A stretch of DNA of 64,000 nucleotides from Isoetes taiwanensis (lineage: Eukaryota > Streptophyta > Lycopodiopsida > Isoetales > Isoetaceae): assembly GCA_021234155.1 (NCBI GenBank), contig JAJEKV010000046.1, positions 10,740,818-10,804,817 of the forward strand. Reading direction: 5' to 3'. Position 1 is the stretch's first letter. Each line of letters starts with the position of its first letter. Shown one piece after another: positions 10,585-22,488 of this stretch. Made by a program: the position numbers and the translations under genes. The notes below the pieces were generated by a model. That model did not search any database. It was given only the letters and a program-made list of their open reading frames with translations, and was not told where the DNA came from.

Positions 10585-12336
10585 CTTATTTGTATTATGT
10601 TCTGTTGTGTCCAGACCAATGTTGCTTAATATGACTTGTGGCGACAACATATGAATCTATTGAATATTTACGATTTTATTGACATATGCCATTCCACTAA
10701 AGAAGCCTAATATACAGCAACTGCAGCTCCCTCCACTAGCAACTGCATTGATAAGACTATATGACGCTGCTTCTTCTGAGCTCAAAACCATCTACAGAGC
10801 TATCTTCCCATGCTCTGGAGATCAGTGGGAGCAGGCATGTCCAGCTCGGCCACATCCTTGAATTGTTGGTAATTCTGAAAATTTGGAGATTTTTCTATGG
10901 CATAATTTCAAAGAATATAAAATAGCAGAAGGTTGAAAGTATAAGGCACATTGAATATTGGAGTAAAAATTGCCACTAATTAGAAGGAAAGTTCTTATGT
11001 TCATGGAACCCCAGAAGATTTGAATTCAAACAAGGTAGTTTTCGAGGGCTGGTTTCCCAAAGAAATCTTTAGACATTACAAGTATCCTTAACAATATTTT
11101 GTTTTTCCTTTTTTAAGTAGCATATAAAATAAATCTTTTGATATTCCTTAACATCGCATCTTCAATGCATTAACCTGTACAGACAAAGAGTATGGACATG
11201 CAAGGTGACAGGAAAGATAAATCTAACATATGAAAAGGCACTACTATCCCAAAATAAAGCAAGGGAACAAGTCCAAAATTTTCTAGAGGAGTTTATGGGG
11301 CCTATTTTGCCCATGATATTTCAAAGTTTATATCTATCACAAATGTGATATCATTAATGGATAAAACCATAAACAAAGTGCACATATCATGCATAAACAT
11401 CCAGATTGCAGATCTTTCCAACAAATAAAGCGCAGCTACTGCTTTCTTCTCTACATCCTGACCTAAAGGGTCATAGATGATCAGTTCTGAAGATCAACCT
11501 CGTACCCTTCCCGAGTTTGGCTAATGCCAAAATGGCAAGCCCAGCTTTTATTTCCCTAGTTTGGCTAGTGTCAAAATGGCAAGCCCAGCTTTTATAACCG
11601 GCCACGTACAACTCAGATGTGTGAAAAACTATTTTCTATATAGAAGATTTTCACGTTTTTACAGTGAAGTTATATTTATATATATATCGTTTATGTGGTC
11701 TACAAATGCTACAATCTTGTTGTGGACTATAGACACATTAGGAAAGTTGAAAAGTTGAAAAGTTTTCACATGGATTAAGCATGTGAGTGTCAACCACTGT
11801 GGATGTTTGGTTAATGTTTGGATTAGATTGTTTATGATGTCTCTACAATGCATCTTCTAGTTCAACCCATTCATCAGATACCTTTATCTATGACACAGAG
11901 ATTCTAGAAGTTTCCGTTTCAATCAAAATTTTAGATTAAGTTGCTAGGTTATTTCCTCAGTTTAACTGGTTACAATGTCATACCCTCTTTGCATCTAAGC
12001 TTAATGCCATTGGAAAGTGTGTTGCCATGTGACATCGTTCTACCTCCAACAAAGATGCTTTTGGGGCATTCTCCGATGACTCCAAATTTATGGTAAATAT
12101 AAAGCTTTAGAATCTTGAGTGACTCAGAGTGACCTGTTATCTATCTCAAACAAATCCTTATCTGATGTTTTAGTTTTGCAAGGGCTAAATTTATGCACTA
12201 AATATGTATTATTTCCAACATTTTTGGGCTTTCTCATAGACGATAGCTTTTTAGATAAGTATAGCTTTATATAAATAACTTATCTTTGCTCTTACGTGCC
12301 CAGTTTGAGATTATAATGCTTTTACTATTCCTGCAG
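10585..12336. other. No convincing gene; short tandem duplication at about 11513-11600
   Basis: Open frames here are short and unrecognised, including one of 60 codons at 10679-10861. A unit of about 39 bp (GTTTGGCTA...AATGGCAAGCCCAGCTTTTAT) occurs twice in tandem at 11513-11600. The remainder is AT-rich without visible structure. Confidence 0.5.
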
Positions 12337-12468
12337 ATGGATGGATGGATGGATGGATGGATGGATGGATGGATGGATGGATGGATGGATGGATGGATGG
12401 ATGGATGGATGGATGGGATGGATGGATGGATGGATGGATGGATGGATGGATGGATGGATGGATGGATG

Positions 12469-12506
<38 letters not shown>
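12337..12506. repeat. Compound microsatellite (ATGG)n then (ATAG)n
   Basis: About 33 ATGG units run from 12337 to 12470 with one inserted G near 12415, followed by about nine ATAG units to 12506. All long frames over this block are artefacts of the repeat. Confidence 0.97.
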
Positions 12507-12574
12507 AATTTTAACGTCCATTTTAACTCATATGGAAGAAATAACAAAGATTGGGTAATGTTCTACTGTGAAGA

Positions 12575-12780
12575 TTGGGTTTGAAAGGTGGTCCTTTCAC
12601 GGGTAGCACTCTAGTTGATATGTATGCCAAATGTGGCTCACTTCTAGAGTCACAACATGTATTAGACAAGCTATCAGTTCATAGTGTTGTGACTTGGAAC
12701 ACATTAGTTTTTGGATATGCTGAGAATGGATGCAGTAAGGATTCATGGAAATGCTTTCAAAAAATGCAACTTGAAGAATA
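12575..12780 (+). pseudogene. PPR protein fragment (PLS type)
   Basis: The frame shows GSTLVDMYAKCGSLLESQ, then VVTWNTLVFGYAENG and WKCFQKMQLEE, about one and a half pentatricopeptide repeats. PLS-class PPR proteins bind organellar RNA and in plants often guide C-to-U editing or splicing (family knowledge). Homology fades after about 12780, and neither a start nor further repeats are present, so this is an isolated fragment. Compare the larger PPR pseudogene at 43600-45040. Confidence 0.75.
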
Positions 12781-13740
12781 TGTCATTGAGACAATGAGAC
12801 AACTTCTCGTAGAAGGACCTATACTCCACATACTCTTTTCATGCCTTTCAGAACTCCACAATATAGAAAGATGGTGCAACTTCAAAGATGGCCAATGTTT
12901 CCAAGCAGCCGCATCTTAAACTTCTGCCTGTAAACCACAAAGCCAAGAGCATAGACCGTTGATGCTACCTTGTTACGTACAGTTATTATATATACACTTA
13001 TCATGCTTTGGTGCAGGTTCTTTTTGTTTATTTTTACTGAACAATGTTGCGAATAAGTTCAAAGAAAATTGACCTTTTCAAATTTCTTTCAATCGTTTAA
13101 TATTGTTTTAATTTGCCTGTTTGAGATAGCAATCCACATTGAGATAGCTCTTATCTTTCCATGCATTCTTGTGATAGCTCTTGTCCTTACTCATACCACA
13201 TCCTACGATTTGCTATGCAAAGTAATCAAACGTGCTTTTGACTAGTTTTTTGTGTTTAAGGTCTACATTAGGAAGTCACCAGACAATCAAGTCTAGTAGA
13301 CACCTACATATCCTATTCATATCGGGTTGCGCCGAATGGACATAGTGAACATGTATCAACAGAAAGTTCTACTACCTCGGAGTTCATCATTAATATAACC
13401 CCTAGCGACTTCCATCAAGAAATGACATCTAAGGGATGGTTTAAACCCCTCACCAAAGTGCACAAATTTTAGGCATCACTAGGTCTATATCAGCTATAAT
13501 CTTTGTGCAGTTCATCCACGCGTCATCATTTCATCTGTTAAGTGCTATATATTTGATCATTTAACAGACCTTGAACCCTTCTGCAGTGACAAGGAGGCCA
13601 GACTAGTTTGCCATTAGGGTGATGCTCAACTTTCATGCAACGTTCGCTTATTGTTGTCTGGAATGGCTGCTTGATGCATTCTTGCACTTCCTTTTTCATG
13701 CGCTATGTTGTAGTTTATTTTGCTCTTTTGGCTGTTTCAG

Positions 13741-13815
13741 GTCATATTATTGATCCTAGGAGTAAATGCTGCAGTGGGTGTTATAACTGAAACAAATGCA
13801 GAGAAGGCCCTTGAA
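13741..13815 (+). other. Isolated exon of an ECA3-like P-type Ca2+-ATPase
   Basis: The 25 codons between an AG acceptor (TGTTTCAG, ending 13740) and a GT donor (GTAAAA at 13816) contain VNAAVGVITETNAEKALE. This is the conserved stretch after the second transmembrane helix in plant ECA3-type P2A Ca2+/Mn2+ pumps. No other exon of the pump is visible within several kb. It may be one exon of a gene with very long introns running beyond the region I can recognise, or a stranded gene fragment. Intact splice sites and the lack of a stop favour a recent or live exon. Confidence 0.6.
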
Positions 13816-14310
13816 GTAAAATTGAACCTTTACAATCTCGCTGGGAAAAGAATGGCAAATTCTACTTGAAATAGAACAAGGATTTCATGGACTAAAAAAT
13901 GTCATGAATGTATCCAGCAGTTTAAATCATGGGCCGTATTGCTTCTGTAGGTCAGCATTGACCTATATATGTGATTAATAATGCTTGAAATGAGATGCAA
14001 CTGTAGAAAAAGACAACTTGTAAGTTTTTATAATGAATGAACAAGATAAATAACTTAATCTCTCATTTCTATGCTACCAAAACATGTATTTTCATTCTCT
14101 GCTCTTTACACTTGTCCTTATCCTTCTGCAATACTTCTTCCATGCCGAGCACCAAAGATTTCTTCAGGCCAATTCCCATAAAGTTATGGTATCAAGTATT
14201 TTATTTGATTATGTGATGGGGCTTTGTCCCCCGCTCTAGTTTGGGCTTATGCCCTCTCTTTTGTATTGAGTCCCATAACCCGATTGGGTTTTCGCGGACG
14301 TAAAAATTAT

Positions 14311-14340
14311 TATATTATCTTATCTTATCTTATCTTATCT
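14311..14340. repeat. (TTATC)n simple repeat
   Basis: Several units of TTATC run in tandem upstream of the PAAT-like gene. Confidence 0.8.
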
Positions 14341-14599
14341 CTATTGTCTAGAAGTACCAATTTAAATTGATTGTCAAAACATGACTTTGAACTATGATTT
14401 CAGCCACTTCACTCTCCGGCCATGGAGGGCAACCATACGTGCGCAACACCTTGTTTTTCTAAGCTTTCCTTAAAATTTTACAATGGTTGAAAAAAACCCC
14501 ACCCGAAAATCATTTGCAAATGTAATCGCAACCCTAAATTTCGATCGTCCAATGTTCCGGAAGAAAGTTCTGTAATTTGTCCATTCTTTTGGTAGTGTC

Positions 14600-16782
14600 A
14601 TGGGATCGATGCTAGAAGTGATAAAAAAGAGCAGCTGGATTACTCTTGAGGGTCGCGTGGACGATATTGTGGATGTAGTATTTACTCACAACAGAGATGC
14701 GGCAGCTCTGGCGCATCCTGGACGTTCACGTACTGTAGCACCGCTACTTCTTAAAAGACCGGAAGATGGCGGCTCTTGCGATATCTCAGGTAAATTTATA
14801 GGTCCAAATTTATGAATCGCTATATCCTGGCGATTGTTAATTGGAATCTGTCATAAAATTTCTGTTTTGCAATTTTTCAAAATCTATCCCTGGCAATATG
14901 TGCAGTTATAATGCAGAATGGACAATATTACCTTCACAGGCTTCACATAATAAGCACAGCTCGGATTTGTGAAATCTATACACAAAGAGACCATCATGGG
15001 GCTGCTGATTATGCATGTAGTGTACGAGGTGAACATCTCATGATTACCAAGGAGAACAAAGGGGATGTGCAGGAACCTCTTTCGAATGCGTTAGCAGAGG
15101 ATACAGAACACTTTCAAAGTGAGGGCCAACCTGAATGTTCTAGAGAGTTGGAAGTTAAAACTGCTGATATTGATATGTATCCCCAGACTCTTTACAAGAT
15201 GGATATAAATCTTGATGACTCGCATCCGTGTACAGTGGTAAAAGTAAAGTTTCTATCTCTGAGTGACAAGTCGTGTGCATTAGTAAAGGAGTTGTTCATA
15301 TATGGTATTGGGATTCCAGTGCCAGTACCAAATGAGAGGACTCAACATAATGAGATCAATGCAAATGGTGGCTCCTCATTGCTGACAATATTTGTTCCAA
15401 GTATGTTGCAGATGCTCCGAGGCTTGCCAAATATGCGGAGCAATGCCATAAGCACACCAGATGGAAAAAGGAAACCCGACCTTTTAATCAATGACACTCC
15501 TAGCTCATTTCTGGAAACAATGTCAGAAACTGCAGTAGGAATTGGTAGTCAGGACGTATCGTCTGATCCTGCAGTCGAGCATATAAGCATACATGAGGAT
15601 GTGGATAGCGAAAACAGTGCAATGTTCAAACGAGTTCCCACTTGTGAACTTGTGAAAGATAAATTTGTGCCGTCAAACATTGCATTATGTCCTTCTGGCC
15701 AGCATGATATGGGCAAAGCCATGGGAAATTCAAATAGCCCGCCTGAGCCATACAATTCCCATACTACAGTGCTGGTGGAAGGGAAAGTTGAATTCTCAAA
15801 CACTGTATCATGTCCCGACGCTATTCTGGAAAGTTCCAATCAGCTGCATGTACCTTGCGATTTTCACCCTGCATTGGAATCTGAAGTTGGTTTTCCTGTC
15901 CAGGTAAGAAGTGATTTTTGCAAGGACATGATGGATTGCTTAAAGAATGTGGAAACCATTTGCCACCGGATGGAGTCCTATATGCAGAAGGCATTCAACA
16001 CGTTTGAGGAGAGACTCAAGAATTTGGAAGCACAAGCTCATACTTCTGCATCATGTATGCAAGCTGTTGGTTCTTCTAGTTACTCTCACACCTCTCAAAA
16101 CATTGGTTTTGCAACATCTGTTCCTCGTGAGTCTGGCGACCTTGTTGGCTCCTTAGACCCAATAATATATTCTTCTAGTCATGTGGAAGAGTCACAAAGC
16201 TTTCCACATCTTCTCCAAGACTCTGAGAAAGAATTTCCTGCTGAAATGGTGGATTGTCCTTCACAGATGGAGCAAGTGTTAGCTGTTTGCAGCAGTGAGA
16301 TGCCTCCATCTGCTGACATGTATTCTTCGTGCAAAAAGTGCAGTCATGTTCACGCATCATTTATGGCTGTTGCATGCCAAACTGAAATATGTTGGGAGAG
16401 TATTAGGAACAGTGAACTTTCTAACAGTGCTGTTGCACCGACTGATTCAGTCGAGAGGAATTTGGCAACGGAACTTTCACCTGGTTCATTAGACCTTATA
16501 GAATGGAATCTATTAGTCAATCAGAATTCTCAAGAAATGGCCATAAGCGAGATTCCATCTCTTCTTGATATGGATGATATTGCAGTTCCTTCATTTATAA
16601 CAGATGTATTTGCATCAGATTTGTCCACGGGCAGTTCTGTTTATTCTCCCACTGACTATTCATTAGCTGTTTCACTCTTACCATCAGAAAGTGATACAAA
16701 TGGGTGCCTAATAAAGGCCGAGGAGCTGAACAATTTGGGTAGCCTTGAGGCTCAATTATGCAACGAGCCATCCCAATCTTAG
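14600..16782 (+). CDS. PAAT (C10orf88)-like protein, two exons: join(14600..14789,14906..16782)
   Basis: Exon 1 starts at the ATG at 14600 (a second in-frame ATG follows at 14609) and ends at CAG|GTAAAT. The 116-nt intron ends TGTGCAG, and the split codon restores the frame, giving about 688 residues. The N-terminal half has a beta-rich domain: QYYLHRLHIISTARICEIY, then YPQTLYKMDINLDDSHPC and VKVKFLSLSDKSCALVKELFIYG. This resembles the PAAT/C10orf88 family, whose animal member is a putative ATPase affecting mitochondrial ABC transporters (family knowledge recalled, not searched). The middle is low-complexity and Ser-rich. Around residues 410-440 is a predicted helix, MDCLKNVETICHRMESYMQKAF...FEERLKNLEAQ, matching the coiled-coil found C-terminally in the family. 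No Walker motif is obvious to me. This is the best intact host gene in the window. Confidence 0.7.
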
Positions 16783-16957
16783 CAACTATAAGTCAACGTT
16801 ATGAATGTTGTTATTTGGGGCTCTTGCTTGAAATGTCTGCATGTGTTCGAATGTAATACATTGGTGCTTTGATTTGTCTTTTAAATTACGCATTTGTGTT
16901 CCACCATATTTGATCATTCCTTCTTTTGACAAACCTAAAAGCAACTACAAACTTATC

Positions 16958-17100
16958 ATGCATGAAGATGAGTGATACATAAAGCACTGTTGTATTCTTT
17001 CTTGTTTTGAGTGGTTCAATGATTTTGCATGCATGAGTGATACATGAAGCACTGCTGTATTCTTTCTTGTCTTGAGTGGTTCAATGATTTTGCGTGCAAG
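16958..17100. repeat. Tandem duplication, unit about 70 bp
   Basis: Two adjacent copies of GCATG..GAGTGATACAT.AAGCACTG..GTATTCTTTC..., each ending TTCAATGATTTTGC, follow the 3' end of the PAAT-like gene. Confidence 0.8.
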
Positions 17101-17257
17101 TTTGGAGACAATTCATTATTTGCTCTTTTTTTAGCCATTCTAGTTTTTTTTATTGAACTTTGTTCAGTTTGACGCATGAGTTTTATTTGAATCCACTCAA
17201 ATTCTCACAATTCAACCCCACATTTGGGCGTGCCAATTCCTTTAATGTATTCAAAGA

Positions 17258-17290
17258 ATAGAATAGAATAGAATAGAATAGAATAGAATG
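17258..17290. repeat. (AATAG)n simple repeat
   Basis: About six units of AATAG. Confidence 0.85.
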
Positions 17291-17394
17291 GTTTTTATCA
17301 TCCACAGAGAACAATCGGCTTGGGACCACAACAACAAAATGGCAATTTAGTTCGGGGCACGTCTGTGCGACATCTAGCCATATCACACATACAT

Positions 17395-18141
17395 GAACCA
17401 GATGTCGTTGGGGACACGTCGCTGCGACAGGGACCAGACGTTTGCGTGCGACGTGTATAGATGTGACATAAACGTGCCTTATACGTGACACAGATGTGAG
17501 TAATGTGACTCAAATGTCACTTAGACGTAACCAAACATGATCGGACTAGAAGTCGCATGCGACGTTGACCAAACGTCGCATGAACATAACTATCATATCA
17601 TCCTCCTACTATAAGATTATTAGGTTGTGGCCACTGTTGGGCAAATTCCGGGGTAGAGAAGGGTTGTTCCGGTTGAAACTAAGAATTTCCGGTTGAGCTA
17701 GCGCATTGCAGGAAAAATTCCGGTGGATTTTTATGCATATATGTATAAGAGTAATACAAATTTCCGATTGGGAACTGAAAATATCCGGCTATTTGATGAA
17801 AGAGTAGGAAAATTTCCGATTGGGTTTAAAAACTTTGCCCAACACTGGTTGTGGCATTTCATACATACCCCCATCCATGCAAGCCCATGGATGGGCCCCT
17901 TTATCCCAACTATCCGCAAAAAGGTGTAATGTTCCTAACCGACATGCCCTTAACCAACTGGGCAAAACCGTTTAGACGTTTATGCGATGGGGACCAGACG
18001 TCTGCGACGTCTATAGATGTGACATAAACGTGCCTTATACGTGACACTGTGAGTAATGTGACTCAAATGTCACTTAGACGTAACCAAACGTGATCGGACT
18101 AGAAGTCGCATGCGACGTTGACCAAACGTCGCATGAACATA
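17395..18141 (+). repeat. Tandem repeat R (about 336-bp unit), first copy and start of the second
   Basis: Two copies share GGGACCAGACG, GATGTGACATAAACGTGCC, AAATGTCACTTAGACGTAACC and AGTCGCATGCGACGTTGACC. Their starts at about 17430 and 17990 are 560 bp apart; removing the 224 bp added by the MITE leaves a period near 336. The repeat is dense in GACGT/ACGTC and contains the palindrome GTCGCATGCGAC. Copy 1 carries the hAT MITE. Copy 2 is split by an LTR element at 18142 and by a piggyBac element at 25414. A third copy begins at about 32181 and is lost after about 25 bp. R may be part of a larger DNA transposon, but I cannot see its ends. Confidence 0.8.
17632..17847 (+). mobile_element. 216-bp hAT MITE, copy 1
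   Basis: The terminal inverted repeats are CACTGTTGGGCAAA and TTTGCCCAACACTG (one mismatch). They are flanked by an 8-bp duplication GTTGTGGC at 17624-17631 and 17848-17855. The second R copy at 25310-25330 has a single GTTGTGGC and no insert, which is the empty site. Eight-base duplications and CA(G/C)TG ends are the mark of hAT elements. Subterminal TTCCGG and TTCCGATTGGG repeats resemble transposase-binding arrays. There is no coding capacity. Confidence 0.93.
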
Positions 18142-18920
18142 TGATACGGAGTCATAGTCCGTATCATAGCACGGGGGAGTGGTCCACGGCGGCAGGGTTA
18201 TGGGGCATGGCAAAATACGGCAAAGTTGTGGAACTATGGCAAACATCATATGTTATTCCCAATCTTGTCTAGTAACATATCAAAGGCAAAAGAAATCCGT
18301 ATAATTAGGTACCTTTATTCTTATATTTGAAAGGGGCAAGTAAAAGGTAAAGGAATGCATCGATTATTATGGGAAAAAGGGTCATTGACTTCTACCAAGC
18401 TAAGGGAGCACCTTTTTATAACTATTAAAGGTGGACGTTCAAATAAAGGAGGAGTCTACGGATTATCTAAGGGTATATTTAGAAATGAGCCTTTATTATT
18501 GAAAAAGGCGAAACGTGAGCAACATATAAGAAGGAGAGCGACCTATAGTAGGGGATACACAGATGGGCGACTGGAAATAGTACTTCTGGGTCATGAACAG
18601 TGATCTTGGACAGTGAACAGGGATCTTAGACAAAACAGAGGTTCGTGGGCGACAATCCGGCGACTAGTTCACAGAGATGAGCGGTGGATCGATTGTTGGA
18701 CAGACCCATGCTCACCTTAGAAGGCTGACAGACGGAATAAGAGCAATTCCGGGTTGGTGCAGAAGTTGGTGGATCATCGGCCCAGACCTGCCGACTACAT
18801 ACCATCAAGGGACCTGTATCTTATGCTGAGGCTGGAGAAGGAGAGGCCGATTAGATCAGACAGATATCCAAATTAAGGGAGGAGCCTTCTTATCTGAAAA
18901 GCCAGAGCTACGCGGAGCAG
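18142..18920 (+). repeat. 5' LTR of element E, first part
   Basis: Collinear with 24263-25048 and nearly identical, starting with a 9-bp-stem hairpin at 18142-18166. An open frame at 18355-18603 (starting MHRLLWEKGSLTSTKLREHL) is present in both LTRs. Its differences include many amino-acid changes and a two-codon indel, so I do not treat it as a gene. The LTR is interrupted at 18921. Confidence 0.9.
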
Positions 18921-19812
18921 TTCCGTATTTCATGTGGGTGACTTCTACTTTTCTCTCTCCTTAATAGATTACGTTGCTTTTCCTCTGCCTCTTTTTCAGC
19001 ATTCTTATCTATGTCTATCCGTAGTAGTTCTAGAAATGGTGTTTTCCTTCGCTTCACCGAATAGAAGGAAAACAAAGTTCTAGAACTACGGAGGTAGTTA
19101 GCAATTAGTTATTTTGTCATTTTCCTCTCTAGCCCCCTATTTAGATTCTTTCTCATCCCGTTTCTTTCTCATCAGCTCTCGTTGCATCTCCCTTAGTTTC
19201 TCCTTTGTTGGGCCACGCGCCCCCTCCTTCTCCTCCCCCTCCTCCCCTCTCCCTCCCCCTTTCCAAATTTGAAATTATTTGTAAACTCTCATCTTGTTGA
19301 GGTCCTTGCTCCCAATTTTGAATCTTATTTGTAACTAACATCTTTGTTGAGGCCCTCGTGCCATGGTTGGAGGCCCTCGTGCCTGGATGGAGGCCCTTGT
19401 GCCTGTTTGGAGGCCCTCGTACCTAGTTGGAGGCCCGCGTGCCTGGTTAAACCAGTGGTTTTTGGTCCACTTTTTATGCAGAGAAGCAGTTGATGAGCAT
19501 AGTTTTTCGGTACTTTGCCATTTCGGACAAAGGTGCAGAAGATGAAGAACAATAGGAAAGGCGATTCACATGAGTTCATCTTTTGCTACTTCTTTGCTAT
19601 ATTGTATTCACCCAACAAGGCTAGTCAGCATGAGGGTATAGATTGTATTATGATTTGGCGCTAGCATAGGTTAGTGATCCCATTATTGTCAGGGTTTTTC
19701 CTCAAAAACCCTAAAGGGCAAGGTTTTTTAATCCCGGCCATAATGGTTTCACTAACTTGTTATCTATATGTATCTGTTTTGGTGATAAGGAGATGCCGAG
19801 CCAGAGAGCATT
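18921..19812 (+). repeat. Direct repeat D1
   Basis: Matches D2 (21646-22488) from TTCCGTATTTCATGTGGG to GAGAGCATT. It contains a near-palindrome at about 19018-19092 (TCCGTAGTAGTTCTAGAA ... TTCTAGAACTACGGA with an inner GTTTTCCTTC/GAAGGAAAAC stem). It also holds five tandem 20-bp units of GAGGCCCTCGTGCC type at 19349-19440. Confidence 0.85.
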
Positions 19813-20064
19813 CATATTCCCTTAGTTTCTCCTTTGTTGGGCATGCCTTCCTTCCTTAGTGTTGGGCGCTTGACTATCTTATCTTCCTTTTCCTTTCCAG
19901 TTTTGGTGGAAGCCCGGTATCTTATTTTCCTTTCCGGTTTGTTGAAGCCTGGTTTGTGGAAGCCTGATTTCGTGGTTTGTTTTTAGTTATGGCTTGCTTT
20001 TGTCGAGACAAACAATGTTGCATTCGCTTGTTAGCATTGCGTTTTCATTTCACCACAAATTCCT

Positions 20065-20571
20065 TTGTTGCATTCTATGGCCCCAAAACCAACTGCCGTC
20101 AAGCCTGGAAAGAGTGCATTTTCACGGGCTTCAAAATCTCTGGAGTCTTTTGGAGTTGTAAAGGTAGCAGCAAGTGCAAAGGCTCCAGCATGGCTACAAG
20201 CGTTGGAGAACCGGCTAGAGTCTGAAATTGCAAAGATAAATGGTCCTAAATTGGAGGATATCTCTGCGTTGGAGTCCAAGATCTGTTTCCTTCAAGAAGA
20301 ATTACAGAGGAAAACCAAGAAGGCAAGATCACTCATTTTGAAGTACAAAGAAAATATTAAAGAATGGGAATTCTTGAACGAGCTAGAGGATGTATTTGCA
20401 AATATGGAGAATAATTTGCAGTTGCAATCATCTTTAGAACCAACATGCAAGGCTACCATCGATAAAGATAATTTGTTGATTTCTAAAAGAAAGAATCTAA
20501 TTTTGATCAGAGACAGGGAAGGGTCAAATGTTGCAGAGTTCTATGAAATGGAAGATTTAATCCCTTTCTAA
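20065..20571 (+). CDS. Uncharacterised coiled-coil ORF between D1 and D2
   Basis: The frame gives 168 residues from 20065, or 164 from a second ATG at 20077 that begins MAPKPTAVKPGKS. The N-terminus is Ser/Lys-rich. The middle, from ALENRLESEIAKI to LESKICFLQEELQRKTKKA, has heptad spacing expected of a coiled coil. The C-terminal part, ending EFYEMEDLIPF, is charged. I do not recognise the family. Position between two direct repeats inside an LTR suggests captured host sequence or an accessory element protein; expression is unknown. The stop is followed by ordinary AT-rich DNA. Confidence 0.4.
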   Translation: MLHSMAPKPTAVKPGKSAFSRASKSLESFGVVKVAASAKAPAWLQALENRLESEIAKINGPKLEDISALESKICFLQEELQRKTKKARSLILKYKENIKEWEFLNELEDVFANMENNLQLQSSLEPTCKATIDKDNLLISKRKNLILIRDREGSNVAEFYEMEDLIPF

Positions 20572-21645
20572 TTGGCATGCCTGGAATCTGGTAATAAGAA
20601 ATGGCTGTGGCATGCTCTATGGAATAGCTCTGGCAAACAGAGATTTGTTAAGAGGCATGGGTCTCAGTTTAGCCTAAAGGACGAAATCCTTGTTATTCTG
20701 CTAGTTTGAGGAGTAAGGTCCTATTTTTTGTAGCCTTACAGCATTAATAAATATTATGTGTGGCATGTGCTTGTTCCCTGATGTCGGATGCCATTTATCT
20801 GGTCGGCAATGAACAGAGTTTCGTTCTTTGCAATAGATGCCTAAATACAGTAAAGTGTACCTGCTCCTGTTTGTTGAACTCAAAATCTAATAGATATTTA
20901 CACAGAAGACTCTAGAATTCCTTTTTTAGCATTTCAGGCCTTGCAAGAAACCACACAAAAATAGCTGGGCAAAATCGAGCATCCAAAAGTTTTATTTTTT
21001 CCTGTCCATTTCTTTACCCGTGTTTCCTTTTCCGTTTGCAAATCTACTTCATCTGTAATCAAATCACCAGACTTGATCTTCAAAGTAAGAACAGCAGCTT
21101 AAATCGCAGTTCTTCAATTAAATCGTCAGGCTAGTGGCAATCCTATCGCCAGGCTGGTCGCTATCCTTTTGCCAAGCCCTTTGAGCAGTGATCTGTATCT
21201 TAAGGCCGTTTGCAAGAATGGCAGCCTGTGAGACTTGGATTTATTTGCATTTGATTTAACCTAACATCGGAGATGACCAAGTTTGCTCTTTTAATAATTT
21301 AACGAATTTTGTATTTTTTGCTTTAGTATGTTATAGAGCCAAGGAACCCATGTAAAATCTTTTTTGTTAAAGGTCTTGCTACTAGATGCATGTGCTTGTG
21401 TATGGATAGCATTTGACATTTGTAAGGGTTTTTAGATAACTTCATTATACTAGATATTGGTTAGTGGCCTTGCTTCTGGGCACCACATACTTGAACTCTT
21501 CTTGATCATTGTGAGAGCCGTTAGCAAGTTAAGTTCTGCAGACTTTTCAGTACTAAGACGACTTGGTATGGTTTGCATATTCATTTCTTTCTTAGTCCTG
21601 ACTTTTCAGGTATGACATTTTGCTTCTAGTCCTTGAATTTTGACC

Positions 21646-22488
21646 TTCCGTATTTCATGTGGGTGACTTCTATTTTTCTCTCTCTTTAATGGATTACGTT
21701 GCTTTTCCTCTGCCTCTTTTTCAGCATTCTTGTCCGTGTCTATCCGTAGTAGTTCTAGAAATGGTGTTTTCCTTCGTTTCACCGAATAGAAGGAAAACAA
21801 AGTTCTAGAACTACGGAGGTAGTTAGCAATTAGTTATTTGTCATTTTCCTCTCTAGCCCCCTATTTAGATTCTTTCTCATCCCATTTCTTTCTCATCAGC
21901 TCTCGTTGCATCTCCCTTAGTTTCTCCTTTGTTGGGCACGCCGCCCCCCCTCCCCCCTTCCAAATTTGAAATTATTTGTAAACTCTCATCTTGTTGAGGT
22001 CCTTGCTCCCAATTTTGAACCTTATTTGTAACTAACATCTTGTTGAGGCCCTCGTGCCATGGTTGGAGGCCCTCGTGCCTGGATAGAGGCCCTCGTGCCT
22101 ATTTGGAGGCCCTCGTGCCTGGTTAAACCAGTGGTTTTTAGTCCACTTTTTATGCAGAGAAGCAGTTGGTGAGCATAGTTTTTCGGTACTTTACCATTTC
22201 GGACAAAGGTGCAGAAGACGAAGAACAATAGGAAAGGCGATTCACATGAGTTCATCTCTTGCTACTTCTTTGCTATATTGTATTCACCCAACAAGGCTAG
22301 TCAGCATGAGGGTATAGATTGTATTATGATTTGACTCTAGCATAGGTTAGTGATCCCATTATTGTCAGGGTTTTTCCTCGAAAACCCGAAAGGGCAAGGT
22401 TTTTTAATCCCGGCCATAATGGTTTCACTAACTTGTTATCTATATGTATCTGTTTTGGTAATAAGGAGATGACGAGCCTGAGAGCATT
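21646..22488 (+). repeat. Direct repeat D2
   Basis: Second copy of D1, about 50 bp shorter, with four instead of five GAGGCCCTCGTGCC units (22045-22122) and the same foldback palindrome at about 21740-21815. Confidence 0.85.

Noticed and set aside
12337-12506. CRISPR-like array
   Set aside because: Uniform tetranucleotide repeat with no spacers, in a eukaryotic context.
12267-12547. Open frames of about 60-85 codons on both strands
   Set aside because: They are translations of the ATGG/ATAG microsatellite.
18355-18603. 82-codon ORF present in both LTRs of element E
   Set aside because: Conservation is due to the LTR duplication. The differences are largely amino-acid changing and there is no recognisable domain.
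18921-22488. D1 and D2 as the LTRs of a nested retrotransposon
   Set aside because: They lack TG/CA ends, no primer site follows D1 and no target duplication is visible; left as direct repeats of unknown origin.
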